From NCBI RefSeq assembly GCF_900103615.1, contig NZ_FNGW01000009.1, positions 1-64,000 on the forward strand: a stretch of 64,000 nucleotides of DNA. The letters run 5' to 3'. The notes below the pieces were generated by a model that had not been told where the DNA came from, did no database searches, and saw only the letters and a list, made by a program, of their open reading frames with translations. A program made the position numbers and the translations under genes. This document shows positions 1 through 8,752 of this stretch, one piece after another; within the stretch, counting starts at the first letter, position 1, and every line of letters starts with the position of its first letter. The DNA is from Romboutsia lituseburensis DSM 797 (GTDB lineage Bacteria; Bacillota; Clostridia; Peptostreptococcales; Peptostreptococcaceae).

Positions 1-73
1 CGGGTGTAGCTCAATGGTAGAGTTCCGGCCTTCCAAGCCGGCTGTGAGGGTTCGATCCCCTTCACCCGCTCCA
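1..73 (+). tRNA. tRNA-Gly(TCC), first base outside the window
   Basis: Cloverleaf with anticodon loop CTTCCAA, so anticodon TCC (glycine). The T arm GGTTCGATCC is present and CCA is encoded at 71-73. The 3' acceptor strand CACCCGC needs one more G 5' of position 1, so the gene starts one base before the window. Confidence 0.95.
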
Positions 74-85
74 GATTAAACTTAT

Positions 86-161
86 GGGACTATAGCTCAG
101 CTGGGAGAGCACCTGCCTTACAAGCAGGGGGTCACAGGTTCGAGCCCTGTTAGTCCCACCA
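86..161 (+). tRNA. tRNA-Val(TAC)
   Basis: Acceptor GGGACTA pairs with TAGTCCC. The anticodon loop CTTACAA gives TAC (valine). T arm GGTTCGAGCC, and CCA is encoded. Confidence 0.95.
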
Positions 162-168
162 TATATGC

Positions 169-245
169 GGCCTGGTAGTTCAGCTGGTTAGAATGCCAGC
201 CTGTCACGCTGGAGGTCGAGGGTTCGAGTCCCTTCCAGGTCGCCA
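169..245 (+). tRNA. tRNA-Asp(GTC)
   Basis: Acceptor GGCCTGG pairs with CCAGGTC (one G-U pair). The anticodon loop CTGTCAC gives GTC (aspartate). T arm GGTTCGAGTC, discriminator G, encoded CCA. Confidence 0.95.
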
Positions 246-262
246 ATTTAATTAAATACCGC

Positions 263-338
263 GGGAATATGGCTCAGTTGGTAGAGCAATTGACTGTTAA
301 TCAATGGGTCACAGGTTCGAGTCCTGTTATTCCCGCCA
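263..338 (+). tRNA. tRNA-Asn(GTT)
   Basis: Acceptor GGGAATA pairs with TATTCCC, discriminator G and encoded CCA. The anticodon loop CTGTTAA gives GTT (asparagine). Confidence 0.95.
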
Positions 339-346
339 TTGTATCT

Positions 347-421
347 GCGGGAATAGTTCAGTGGTAGAGCGCAACCTTGCCAAGGTTGAAGTCGCGAGTT
401 CGAATCTCGTTTCCCGCTCCA
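347..421 (+). tRNA. tRNA-Gly(GCC)
   Basis: Acceptor GCGGGAA pairs with TTCCCGC. The anticodon loop TTGCCAA gives GCC, the second glycine isoacceptor in this cluster. CCA is encoded. Confidence 0.95.
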
Positions 422-432
422 TAATAAAATAT

Positions 433-509
<77 letters not shown>

Positions 510-511
510 AT

Positions 512-546
512 AAAAAAAGTTTCACTTTAGTGAAACTTTTTTTTTA
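512..546 (+). terminator. Terminator of the tRNA cluster
   Basis: AAAGTTTCACT and AGTGAAACTTT form a hairpin followed by a run of T. It ends the tRNA transcript. Confidence 0.9.
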
Positions 547-601
547 TAGATATAAATAACATTAACTCTATAGACTAAACTATTAACTAATTGTAAATAA
601 T

Positions 602-631
602 TTGTATATAGTTAGATTTATATAGTATAAT
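602..631 (+). promoter_or_regulatory. Candidate promoter of cdaA
   Basis: A perfect -10 TATAAT (626-631) has a weak -35 TTGTAT (602-607) 18 bp upstream. It lies between the tRNA terminator and cdaA. Confidence 0.5.
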
Positions 632-690
632 ACATAGTGTAAAAGATTAAAATGTTTATTTAGGAAGTTTTCAAACAGGAGGATAAAACT

Positions 691-1533
691 GTGTTGGATA
701 TAAATTCTTTTTTCAGTGGTTTTGTGGATATAATTTCAAGAATAACTATAAATGATGTAGTTGATATATCCATAGTAGCATATATTTTTTATAAAATATT
801 TATGTTTATAAAAGATACGAGAGCAGAGCAAGTTTTAAAGGGGATATTATTCTTGTTAGTAGCAACTCAATTAAGCGAAACATTTAAATTACATACTCTT
901 TATTGGATATTAGTTAAGAGTTTAGAAATTGGTGTTTTAGCAGCTGTAATAATATTTCAACCAGAACTTAGAGCAGGTCTAGAGCATATAGGTAGAACCA
1001 AATTTAATTTTTTTGGTAAAAATGGACCTAATTCTTCAGAGGATTCACTTAATAATACAATAGAAGAAATAGTAGAAGCATTATATTCTTTATCAAGACA
1101 AAAGATTGGTGCACTTATTATAATGGAAAGACAAACTAAAATAGGGGAAATAATAAATACTGGTACAAGCATAGATGGAGAAGTATCTAGACAATTATTA
1201 ATTAATATATTTATTCCAAATACTCCTTTACATGATGGTGCTGTAGTAGTTAGAGATTCTCAAGTAAAAGCAGCAGCATGCTTTTTACCATTGACAGAAA
1301 GTAAGGATTTAAGTAAAGATTTAGGTACAAGGCATAGAGCAGCAATAGGTGTTAGTGAGGTTTCGGATTGTATATCGCTTATAGTTTCAGAAGAAACGGG
1401 AGACGTATCTATAGCTAAAGCAGGGAAGCTATATAGAAATATTTCTAAAGATAGAATGACAAACATATTAAGAAGTAATTTGAAATCAAAGTCAGAAGAA
1501 AAAAGCTTTTTTAAAGGTGGTATATTCAGATGA
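691..1533 (+). CDS. cdaA: Membrane diadenylate cyclase CdaA
   Basis: Makes the second messenger c-di-AMP from two ATP at the membrane; in Firmicutes this controls potassium, osmolyte and wall balance. The 280-residue protein has three hydrophobic segments in its first ~90 residues, then a DAC (DisA_N) domain. The catalytic DGA motif is at residues 182-184 (in LHDGAVV) and the RHR motif at 214-216. Translation starts at GTG 691, nine bases after AGGAGG at 677-682. The last four bases overlap cdaR (ATGA), so the two are translationally coupled. CdaR is the known membrane modulator of CdaA. Confidence 0.97.
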   Translation: MLDINSFFSGFVDIISRITINDVVDISIVAYIFYKIFMFIKDTRAEQVLKGILFLLVATQLSETFKLHTLYWILVKSLEIGVLAAVIIFQPELRAGLEHIGRTKFNFFGKNGPNSSEDSLNNTIEEIVEALYSLSRQKIGALIIMERQTKIGEIINTGTSIDGEVSRQLLINIFIPNTPLHDGAVVVRDSQVKAAACFLPLTESKDLSKDLGTRHRAAIGVSEVSDCISLIVSEETGDVSIAKAGKLYRNISKDRMTNILRSNLKSKSEEKSFFKGGIFR

Positions 1534-2714
1534 TAGAGAGATTTAAAACTAATACAAAAATAAAATTAATATCCCTGTTAAGTGCAGTAGTATTATGGTT
1601 ATATGTTATGGCGGTAGTTGACCCAGAAGAGACAAAATTATTTGAAGGGATGCCAGTAACTATAAGTAATATGGATGAATTAAGAGATAAAGATCTTGTA
1701 ATATATCCTAAAATTGATCTTACTACAGATATATCTGTATCTGGTAAGCTATCTAAACTGCAAAAGGTTAATAAAGATAATATACATATTTATGGTCAAA
1801 TAAATAATCCTATGGAGGGAAGTAATGATATTTATCTAAGAGCTAATACTCCAGGACAAGTAACTCATGAGATTAGAAATAACATACTTATAGTTAATTT
1901 AGAAAAAATAGTGAGTGAACAAAAACCTATTGATATACAGGCAGAAGGAAAACATAAGTCAAATGTAGCTAGAGCTACTGTTGATAAAGGTATAGATAGT
2001 ATAGGTGTTTCAGGTCCTAGAAGCCAAGTTAAATTGGTAGATAAAATTGTAGGAGTAGTTGATGTAGGGTCAAATACAAATGACTTTACTGCTCAGATAA
2101 AACTATTTCCAGTAGACAAGGATGGAAACGAAGTAAAAGATGTTGAGCTTGAAAAATCATCAGTAACAGTAAATGTAGAGTTATTAAAAGAAAAAACTGT
2201 ACCTATACAGATTAAATTTACACAAGATAGCAATCCAGATATAAAACTAAAAGATTATACATTGAGCCAAGAAAGTATAGTTATAAAAGGTAAAAAAGAT
2301 GTTGTAGACAAAATTGATTATATAGAAACAGAGCCGTTAAATATAAATGATATTGCTAATAGTACATCAAAAGACCTGGGATTAAGTATACCTGAAGGAA
2401 TAAGTACAGATACAAAATATATAACTATAAAGCTCAAAACCGTAAAGACAATTAAAGAATCCTTCGTTTATACAAAGCCTGAAATTCAAATAAGAAACAA
2501 AACAGAAGATATTGATATATCTAAAATAGATATACCAGATAATATAAATGTAAATATAGAATACTTAGAAAATATAGGAACTATAACAAAAGAAGATATA
2601 GTACTATATATAGATGTGTCACAAGATATTAGTGAAACTCAAAAATATGATATAAAGTATGAAACAGAATCTGATATAAAAAATGTGGTTATCACTCCAG
2701 ATAAAACACTATAA
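1530..2714 (+). CDS. cdaR: CdaR, YbbR-repeat regulator of CdaA
   Basis: Extracytoplasmic partner that modulates diadenylate cyclase activity. The 394-residue protein has one N-terminal membrane anchor (about residues 12-29) followed by YbbR-type beta repeats, for example the DLTTDISVSG and SIGVSGPRSQV segments. Its start overlaps the cdaA stop. In most Firmicutes the next gene is glmM; here glmM lies about 6 kb further on, after a fermentation gene block. The function is inferred from family and position. Confidence 0.93.
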   Translation: MIERFKTNTKIKLISLLSAVVLWLYVMAVVDPEETKLFEGMPVTISNMDELRDKDLVIYPKIDLTTDISVSGKLSKLQKVNKDNIHIYGQINNPMEGSNDIYLRANTPGQVTHEIRNNILIVNLEKIVSEQKPIDIQAEGKHKSNVARATVDKGIDSIGVSGPRSQVKLVDKIVGVVDVGSNTNDFTAQIKLFPVDKDGNEVKDVELEKSSVTVNVELLKEKTVPIQIKFTQDSNPDIKLKDYTLSQESIVIKGKKDVVDKIDYIETEPLNINDIANSTSKDLGLSIPEGISTDTKYITIKLKTVKTIKESFVYTKPEIQIRNKTEDIDISKIDIPDNINVNIEYLENIGTITKEDIVLYIDVSQDISETQKYDIKYETESDIKNVVITPDKTL

Positions 2715-3154
2715 TTTTATAAAATAAACTAAAATAAGGTGCAATGAAAATTATCGTTTAAAGTAAAAAAAATGATGTTTTTGTTGCATCTTATTTATTT
2801 TAGTAATACTATAAAAGTGAAGAGACATTATAAGGCAATAATCTGAAAAATTAAAAAACTTAAAATAGACTAGGAAAACGTTGCTAAAAAATGTATAATT
2901 TAAATATAAAAAACAACTTAAATTAAAAAAATTAATAAGTATTAAATTTTTTATGCATACAATATTCAAAATAATCATCATTTAGTCATACATCACAGGT
3001 TATATAATATATTTTACATAGTAAAGTTTTTTGCTAAATAATAAAATATATAGTTAATATTTATAGTAAAGTATAAATGGCTTAAAAGGGGTCAAGCTAT
3101 TTAACTAGATAAGTAAAGTGAGATTTCACTAGATATAAAAAGAGGTGGGAGTAG
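2715..3154 (+). other. 440-bp AT-rich gap between cdaR and ptb
   Basis: No convincing gene. It holds a weak hairpin (TAAGGTGCAA at 2735-2744 with TTGCATCTTA at 2784-2793, then T-rich sequence), which may end the cdaAR transcript, and a small inverted repeat AGTGA-GATT-TCACT about 35 bp before the ptb start. I found no sigma-54 motif (GG-N10-GC) and no clear -35/-10 pair. Confidence 0.5.
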
Positions 3155-4057
3155 ATGAGAAACTTTGAAGAAGTAGTAAAGTTTGCAAGAGAAAGAGGTC
3201 CTAAAACTATATCCGTAGCATGTTGTCATGATAAAGAAGTTTTAATGGCTGTAGAAATGGCAAGAAAAGAGAAGATAGCTAATGCTATTTTGATAGGCGA
3301 TATAGAAAAGACAAGAGAGATAGCAAGTAGCATAAATATAGATTTAGATAACTATGAATTAATAGACATAAAAGACTTATCAGAAGCATCTCTAAAGGCA
3401 GTTGAATTGGTATCACAAGGAAAATCAGATATGGTGATGAAGGGGTTAGTAGATACATCAATAATCTTAAAAGCTGTATTAAATAAAGAAGTAGGCTTAA
3501 GAACTGGAAATGTTTTAAGTCATGTTGCAGTATTTGATGTTGAAGGGTATGATAGATTATTCTTTATAACAGATGCAGCTATGAACTTAGCTCCAGATGT
3601 TAATGTTAAAAAACAAATTATAGAAAATGCATGCACAGTAGCACATTCATTAGATATAGACACTCCAAAAGTAGCAGCATTATGTGCTAAAGAAAAAGTA
3701 AATCCTAAAATGCAAGATACAATAGATGCAAAAGAATTAGAAGAAATGTGTGAAAGAGGAGAAATCAAAGGATGTATAGTTGGTGGACCGTTCGCACTAG
3801 ATAATGCTGTATCATTAGAAGCTGCAAATCATAAAGGTATAAATCATCCAGTAGCAGGTAAAGCAGATATATTATTAGCTCCAGACATAGAAGCTGGAAA
3901 TATATTATATAAATCTTTAGTATTTTTCTCAAAATCAAAAAATGCAGGTGTTATAGTAGGGGCTAAAGCACCAATTATATTAACTTCAAGGGCTGACAAC
4001 GAAGAAACTAAGTTAAATTCAATAGCTTTAGGCGTATTAATGGCAGCTAAAGCTTAA
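3155..4057 (+). CDS. ptb: Phosphate butyryltransferase
   Basis: Exchanges CoA for phosphate on butyryl-CoA or branched acyl-CoA, giving acyl phosphate. The 300-residue protein fits the Ptb/Pta family in length and order: N-terminal REGPKT-like region, a central VMKGLVDTS motif and a C-terminal GAKAPIILTSRAD motif. Butyrate kinase begins 21 bp downstream and a 2-oxoacid oxidoreductase follows, so the likely substrates include isobutyryl- and isovaleryl-CoA from amino acids as well as butyryl-CoA. RBS GAGGTGGG. Substrate preference is inferred from context. Confidence 0.93.
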   Translation: MRNFEEVVKFARERGPKTISVACCHDKEVLMAVEMARKEKIANAILIGDIEKTREIASSINIDLDNYELIDIKDLSEASLKAVELVSQGKSDMVMKGLVDTSIILKAVLNKEVGLRTGNVLSHVAVFDVEGYDRLFFITDAAMNLAPDVNVKKQIIENACTVAHSLDIDTPKVAALCAKEKVNPKMQDTIDAKELEEMCERGEIKGCIVGGPFALDNAVSLEAANHKGINHPVAGKADILLAPDIEAGNILYKSLVFFSKSKNAGVIVGAKAPIILTSRADNEETKLNSIALGVLMAAKA

Positions 4058-4078
4058 TATATTAGGGGGTATAGCCAC

Positions 4079-5173
4079 ATGAATAATGTATTTAAAATAC
4101 TGACAATAAATCCAGGATCAACGTCAACTAAGATAGCTGTATTTGACAATGAAGATTTAGTATTTGAAAAAACTTTAAGACATTCTTCAGAAGAAATAGG
4201 CCAATATGAAAAAATATCAGATCAATTTGAATTTAGAAAAACAGTAATAGAAGAAGCTTTAGCAGAGGGTGGAGTGAAAACTTCAGACTTAGATGCTGTA
4301 GTAGGTAGAGGTGGACTTCTAAAGCCTATAAAAGGTGGAACTTATTCAGTAAATGAAGCTATGATAGAAGATTTAAAAGTTGGTGTTCTAGGTGAACATG
4401 CATCAAATTTAGGTGGAATTATAGCTAAACAAATAGGTGATGAAGTTAATATACCATCATACATAGTAGATCCAGTTGTTGTAGATGAAATGAATGATGT
4501 AGCAAGGGTATCAGGTATACCTGAAATAGATAGAAAGAGTATATTCCATGCTCTTAATCAGAAAGCTACAGCAAGAAGGGCAGCAAAAGAATTAGAAAAA
4601 GAATATAGTGCATGCAACTTTATAGTAGCTCATATGGGTGGAGGAATATCTGTAGGGGCTCATGAAAAAGGTAGAGTTATAGATGTAGCTAATGCACTTG
4701 ATGGTGAAGGACCATTTTCTCCAGAAAGAAGTGGTGGTTTACCAGTAGGTGATTTAGTAAAAATGTGCTTTAGTGGAAAATATACTTTAGATCAAATTAA
4801 AAAGAGAATTAAAGGAAATGGTGGTCTAGTAGGATATTTAAACACTAATGATGGTAGAGAAGTTGAAGAAAGAATCTCTAAAGGCGATGAAAAAGCTAAA
4901 CTAGTTTATGAGGCTATGGCTTATCAAGTAAGTAAAGAAATAGGTGCATGTGCATCAGTTCTTAAAGGCAATGTAGATTTAGTGCTTTTAACTGGTGGAA
5001 TTGCTTACTCTAAATTATTTACAAACATGATAGAAGATAGAGTTAAGTATATATCTGAAGTTAAAATTTATCCTGGTGAAGATGAAATGATAGCATTAGC
5101 ACAAGGAGGACTAAGAGTTTTAACTAAAGAAGAGGAACCACAAGTTTATGGATTAGCTGTAGAGTGTATGTAA
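4079..5173 (+). CDS. buk: Butyrate kinase
   Basis: Transfers phosphate from butyryl or branched acyl phosphate to ADP, the ATP-yielding step of this branch. The 364-residue protein has acetokinase/ASKHA signatures: N-terminal INPGSTSTK, a central [10 protein letters not shown] motif and a C-terminal LTGGIAYS motif. It follows ptb with an RBS TTAGGGGGT and clearly belongs to the same operon. No missing residue or truncation is apparent. Confidence 0.95.
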   Translation: MNNVFKILTINPGSTSTKIAVFDNEDLVFEKTLRHSSEEIGQYEKISDQFEFRKTVIEEALAEGGVKTSDLDAVVGRGGLLKPIKGGTYSVNEAMIEDLKVGVLGEHASNLGGIIAKQIGDEVNIPSYIVDPVVVDEMNDVARVSGIPEIDRKSIFHALNQKATARRAAKELEKEYSACNFIVAHMGGGISVGAHEKGRVIDVANALDGEGPFSPERSGGLPVGDLVKMCFSGKYTLDQIKKRIKGNGGLVGYLNTNDGREVEERISKGDEKAKLVYEAMAYQVSKEIGACASVLKGNVDLVLLTGGIAYSKLFTNMIEDRVKYISEVKIYPGEDEMIALAQGGLRVLTKEEEPQVYGLAVECM

Positions 5174-5238
5174 TATTAAAAATACTACACTAACAAATAA
5201 CATATATAAATGATTATATGACTTAATGGGTGAGATGA

Positions 5239-5916
5239 ATGATAATTAATGATAAAAGAATAAGAATCATAATAGGACATTATGGAAGTGGAAAAAGTGA
5301 ATTTGCAATTAACTATGTAACTAAGCTAAGAAAAGAAGTAAAAGGAAAAGTTGCTTTATCAGACTTAGATGTAGTGAATGTTTACTTCAGAACTAGAGAG
5401 AAAAAAGACTTATTGAAATCTTTAGATATACTTCCAATAGATAGTTCAATAGATGCACCAACTTTAGATTTACCCGCAGTATCAGCTCAAGTAGCAACTC
5501 CAATGAATGATGAATCTTATGACTATGTTATAGATGTTGGAGGAGATAATGTAGGTGCTAGAGTGGTAGGAAGATTTAATCATTTAATAAAAGAAAATGA
5601 TTATGATATGTTTTGTGTAGTAAATGCAAATAGAGAGCAAACTCAGACTGCTGACAAGGTCATCGATCATATAAGAGCAATAGAAAAGTCTTCAGGTTTA
5701 AAAGTCACAGGACTTATAAATAATACTCATCTTATTAGATCTACTACTGTAGAAGATGTATTAAGAGGGCAAGAATTAGTACAGGAAGTATCAAAATTAT
5801 GTAATATACCGGTTAAGTATGTTGCATGTTTAGAAAACCTTGTACCTGAATTACCTAAAGATTTAGAAGGGGAAATATTCCCAATAAAGCTTTATATGAG
5901 AGAGGCTTGGATGTAA
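5239..5916 (+). CDS. P-loop ATPase of the 2-oxoacid oxidoreductase cluster
   Basis: Function not known to me. The 225-residue soluble protein has a Walker A GHYGSGKS at about residues 14-21, an acidic motif SDLDVVNVYF that resembles the switch region of MinD/ParA-like deviant P-loop proteins, and DVGGDNVG near residue 100. It sits between buk and the ferredoxin subunit, 44 bp upstream of the latter, so it is probably co-transcribed. A maturation or cofactor-loading role for the oxidoreductase is a guess from position only. Confidence 0.8.
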   Translation: MIINDKRIRIIIGHYGSGKSEFAINYVTKLRKEVKGKVALSDLDVVNVYFRTREKKDLLKSLDILPIDSSIDAPTLDLPAVSAQVATPMNDESYDYVIDVGGDNVGARVVGRFNHLIKENDYDMFCVVNANREQTQTADKVIDHIRAIEKSSGLKVTGLINNTHLIRSTTVEDVLRGQELVQEVSKLCNIPVKYVACLENLVPELPKDLEGEIFPIKLYMREAWM

Positions 5917-5960
5917 TTTGAGCTCAAATATATAGAAAGATTTTAAGGGGGCATAGGAAA

Positions 5961-6176
5961 ATGGCTAAAGGAACAGTATCTTTTAATCAAGACCTTTGTA
6001 AAGGTTGTGGATTATGTGTAGAAGCATGTCCAGTAAAAATTGTAGCAGTGGACAACACTCATATCAATAAGAAGGGCTACAATCCAGCAACAGTTGTTGA
6101 TATGGATAAGTGTATAGGATGTACAAACTGTGCTACTATGTGTCCAGACTCTGTTATAACAGTAGAGAGAGACTAA
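5961..6176 (+). CDS. vorD: 2-oxoacid:ferredoxin oxidoreductase, ferredoxin-like delta subunit
   Basis: Electron-transfer subunit of a ferredoxin-dependent 2-oxoacid dehydrogenase. The 71-residue protein has two complete 4Fe-4S motifs, CKGCGLCVEACP near the N terminus and CIGCTNCATMCP near the C terminus. It is the first of four consecutive subunits (delta, alpha, beta, gamma) with short gaps. RBS AAGGGGG lies 9 bp before the start. The letter could equally be korD; the specificity (branched-chain rather than 2-oxoglutarate) is inferred from linkage to ptb-buk. Confidence 0.9.
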   Translation: MAKGTVSFNQDLCKGCGLCVEACPVKIVAVDNTHINKKGYNPATVVDMDKCIGCTNCATMCPDSVITVERD

Positions 6177-6199
6177 TTAAAAATTAAGGGGGAATTTTA

Positions 6200-7276
6200 A
6201 TGGCTAAGATACTTATGAAAGGTAACGAAGCATTTGGAAAGGCAGCTATAGAAGCTGGATGTAAATATTTCTTCGGTTACCCAATAACACCACAAAATGA
6301 ATTACCAGAATATATGTCTAGAGAATTACCTAACGTTGGAGGAGTATTTGTTCAAGCAGAATCAGAAGTTTCTGCTATAAACATGATATATGGAGGAGCA
6401 GGTGCAGGAGCTAGAGTTATGACTTCTTCATCTTCTCCAGGGATAGCACTAAAACAAGAAGGGATAACATACGCTGCAGGTGCAGAACTTCCTTGTGTTG
6501 TAGTAAATGTAATGAGAGGTGGTCCAGGATTAGGTGGAATACAACCTTCTCAAGCAGATTACTTTATGTCTACAAGAGGAGGAGGAAATGGAGATTATAG
6601 AACTCCAGTTTATGCTCCAGCTACTGTTCAAGAAGCAGTTGATATGATAATGGAAGCTTTCAATGTTGCTGATTACTATAGAACACCAGTTATGGTAGTT
6701 GCTGATGGTATGATAGGGCAAATGATGGAACCAGTAGAATTTAAGGCTCCTAAAAAAAGAGACTTAGCACCTAAAGATTGGGCTACAGTAGGAACTAAAG
6801 GTCAAAGAAAACCTAATGTAATCAACTCATTATACTTACAACCAGATGAGTTAGAAAAACATTGTATAAAATTAGAAGCTAAATATAAAGAAATAGAAAA
6901 GAACGAAGTAGACTATGAAATGTATAAAACTGAAGATGCAGAACTAGTATTCGTAGCTTACGGAACTACTGCAAGAATAGTAAAAAATGCTATAGATATA
7001 TTAAGAGGAGAAGGTATAAAAGCTGGTCTTATAAGACCTAAAACTTTATGGCCATTCCCATTCGAAGCATTTAATCAAATACCAGAAGCTAAAAACTTAT
7101 TAACAGTTGAAATGAGTATGGGGCAAATGGTAGAAGATGTAAGATTAGCTGTTGAAGGTAGAGTACCAGTGCACTTCTATGGAAGAGCTGGAGGAATGAT
7201 ACCTGATCCAGATGGTATAGCTAACAAAGCTAGAGAAGTAGTAGAAAGTCAATTAGCTGTAGGAGGTGCTAGATAA
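6200..7276 (+). CDS. vorB: 2-oxoacid:ferredoxin oxidoreductase alpha subunit (VorB type)
   Basis: Catalytic alpha subunit for oxidative decarboxylation of 2-oxoacids to acyl-CoA with reduction of ferredoxin. The 358 residues cover the pyrimidine-binding domain (FFGYPITPQNELPE near the N terminus, EAEVSA-like QAESEVSAINM) and the transketolase C-terminal-like domain (VAYGTTARIVKNA, LIRPKTLWPFP). The SD is GGGGGA. Its stop overlaps the next start by one base (TAATG). Family assignment is firm; substrate specificity is not readable by eye. Confidence 0.93.
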   Translation: MAKILMKGNEAFGKAAIEAGCKYFFGYPITPQNELPEYMSRELPNVGGVFVQAESEVSAINMIYGGAGAGARVMTSSSSPGIALKQEGITYAAGAELPCVVVNVMRGGPGLGGIQPSQADYFMSTRGGGNGDYRTPVYAPATVQEAVDMIMEAFNVADYYRTPVMVVADGMIGQMMEPVEFKAPKKRDLAPKDWATVGTKGQRKPNVINSLYLQPDELEKHCIKLEAKYKEIEKNEVDYEMYKTEDAELVFVAYGTTARIVKNAIDILRGEGIKAGLIRPKTLWPFPFEAFNQIPEAKNLLTVEMSMGQMVEDVRLAVEGRVPVHFYGRAGGMIPDPDGIANKAREVVESQLAVGGAR

Positions 7277-8031
7277 TGTCAGTTGTATTTAAGAAAACTA
7301 ACGGTTTAACAGAAGCTCAAACACATTACTGTCCAGGATGTACTCATGGTATAATTCATAGACTAGTAGGAGAAGTATTAGAAGAATTAGATGTGTTAGG
7401 AGATACTATAGGTGTTGCTCCAGTTGGATGTTCAGTTTTAGCTTATAACTATTTTAACTGTGATATGCAAGAAGCATCTCATGGTAGAGCACCAGCAGCT
7501 GCTACAGGAATAAAGAGAGTTCATCCTGATAAAACTGTATTTACGTACCAAGGGGATGGAGACTTAGCTTCAATAGGTACAGCTGAAATAGTTCATGCTG
7601 CAGCTAGAGGAGAAAAATTTACTACTATATTCGTAAATAATGCTATCTACGGAATGACTGGAGGGCAAATGGCTCCAACTACATTAGTTGGCCAAAAAGC
7701 TACTACAGCTCCTAGAGGTAGAGAAATAGATAAACAAGGTTTCCCAATAAGAATGAGTGAAATGTTATCTACATTACCAGGTGCAGTATTCGTAGAGAGA
7801 GTTTCTGTAGATACTCCTGCTAATGTTAGAAAAGCTAAAAAAGCAATTAAGAAAGCTTTCCAAGTTCAACAAGCTGGATTAGGATTTGGTATAGTTGAAG
7901 TATTATCTACTTGTCCAACTAACTGGGGATTAGCTCCAAATGATGCGCTACAATGGTTAAGAGATAATATGATGCCATATTATCCTATAGGAAATGTAAA
8001 AGATGTTGATCTTAATGGGGAGGTGAAGTAA
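7276..8031 (+). CDS. vorA: 2-oxoacid:ferredoxin oxidoreductase beta subunit (TPP-binding)
   Basis: Thiamine-diphosphate-binding subunit of the same enzyme. The 251-residue protein has the N-terminal CPGCTHG motif that brings cysteines close to the active-site side, and the TPP/Mg motif from GDGDLASIG to VNNAIYGMTGGQ (about residues 95-125). It starts inside the vorB stop and ends 1 bp before vorC, so all four subunits are translationally linked. Confidence 0.93.
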   Translation: MSVVFKKTNGLTEAQTHYCPGCTHGIIHRLVGEVLEELDVLGDTIGVAPVGCSVLAYNYFNCDMQEASHGRAPAAATGIKRVHPDKTVFTYQGDGDLASIGTAEIVHAAARGEKFTTIFVNNAIYGMTGGQMAPTTLVGQKATTAPRGREIDKQGFPIRMSEMLSTLPGAVFVERVSVDTPANVRKAKKAIKKAFQVQQAGLGFGIVEVLSTCPTNWGLAPNDALQWLRDNMMPYYPIGNVKDVDLNGEVK

Positions 8032-8032
8032 T

Positions 8033-8575
8033 ATGTCTACAGCTAGAGTAATATGTGCCGGATTCGGTGGTCAAGGTGTTATGTCTATGGGACAATTACT
8101 TACTTATGCAGGAATGCTAGAAGGTAAGGAAGTTTCTTGGTTACCATCATATGGACCAGAAATGCGTGGAGGTACAGCTAACTGTGCAGTAACTGTATCT
8201 GATAAGCCAGTAGGTTCACCACTTATAACAGGAGATGCTACTTGTGCTATAGTTATGAACTTACCATCTTTAGATAAGTTTGAAAGAGAAGTTAAGCCAG
8301 GTGGAAAAATATTAGTAAACAGCTCTCTTATTGATAAAAAAGTTGAAAGAGATGATGTTGAAGTTCATTATATACCTGCAAATGATTTAGCTTTAGAATT
8401 AGGAAACCCTAGAGTTGCAAATATGATAATGTTAGGTGCTTATTTACAAACAGAATCAACAGTAGAAATGGACTCAGTTTTAGAAGCTTTCAAAAAAGTT
8501 TTTGGACCAAGTAAAGAAAAGTTTGTTCCGTTAAATAAAGACGCTTTACAAAAAGGAGCACAAGCTATAAAATAA
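8033..8575 (+). CDS. vorC: 2-oxoacid:ferredoxin oxidoreductase gamma subunit
   Basis: Gamma subunit, 180 residues. It has the family N terminus CAGFGGQGVMSMGQLL, the SYGPEMRGGTANC motif and a C-terminal VFGP region. The preceding gene overlaps its RBS (GGGGAGGTGAAG). It is the last gene of the ptb-buk-vor operon, and a strong terminator follows. Confidence 0.93.
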   Translation: MSTARVICAGFGGQGVMSMGQLLTYAGMLEGKEVSWLPSYGPEMRGGTANCAVTVSDKPVGSPLITGDATCAIVMNLPSLDKFEREVKPGGKILVNSSLIDKKVERDDVEVHYIPANDLALELGNPRVANMIMLGAYLQTESTVEMDSVLEAFKKVFGPSKEKFVPLNKDALQKGAQAIK

Positions 8576-8600
8576 TACTAAAGTAGTATAAAAATTTACA

Positions 8601-8637
8601 AAAAAAGGACAATAGAAATAATTCTATTGTCCTTTTT
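8601..8637 (+). terminator. Terminator after vorC
   Basis: AAAGGACAATAGAA and TTCTATTGTCCTTT form a long perfect hairpin followed by TTT. It separates the fermentation operon from glmM. Confidence 0.93.
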
Positions 8638-8752
8638 AGTTATATATATTAAAATGTCTTTATGGAATAAACTAGAGAATTAAGAACATTTATATGTATA
8701 TAATAATATATTATAATTTGATAAGCTTTTCTTCATGAAAGGAGAATTTTTA

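Noticed and set aside
2751-2981. Reverse-strand 76-codon frame between cdaR and ptb
   Set aside because: Composition is Phe/Ile/Asn-rich as expected from AT-rich noncoding DNA, with no SD.
3060-3130. Possible sigma-54 promoter before ptb
   Set aside because: TGGCTTAAAAGGGG has GG but no GC at the required 10-bp distance.
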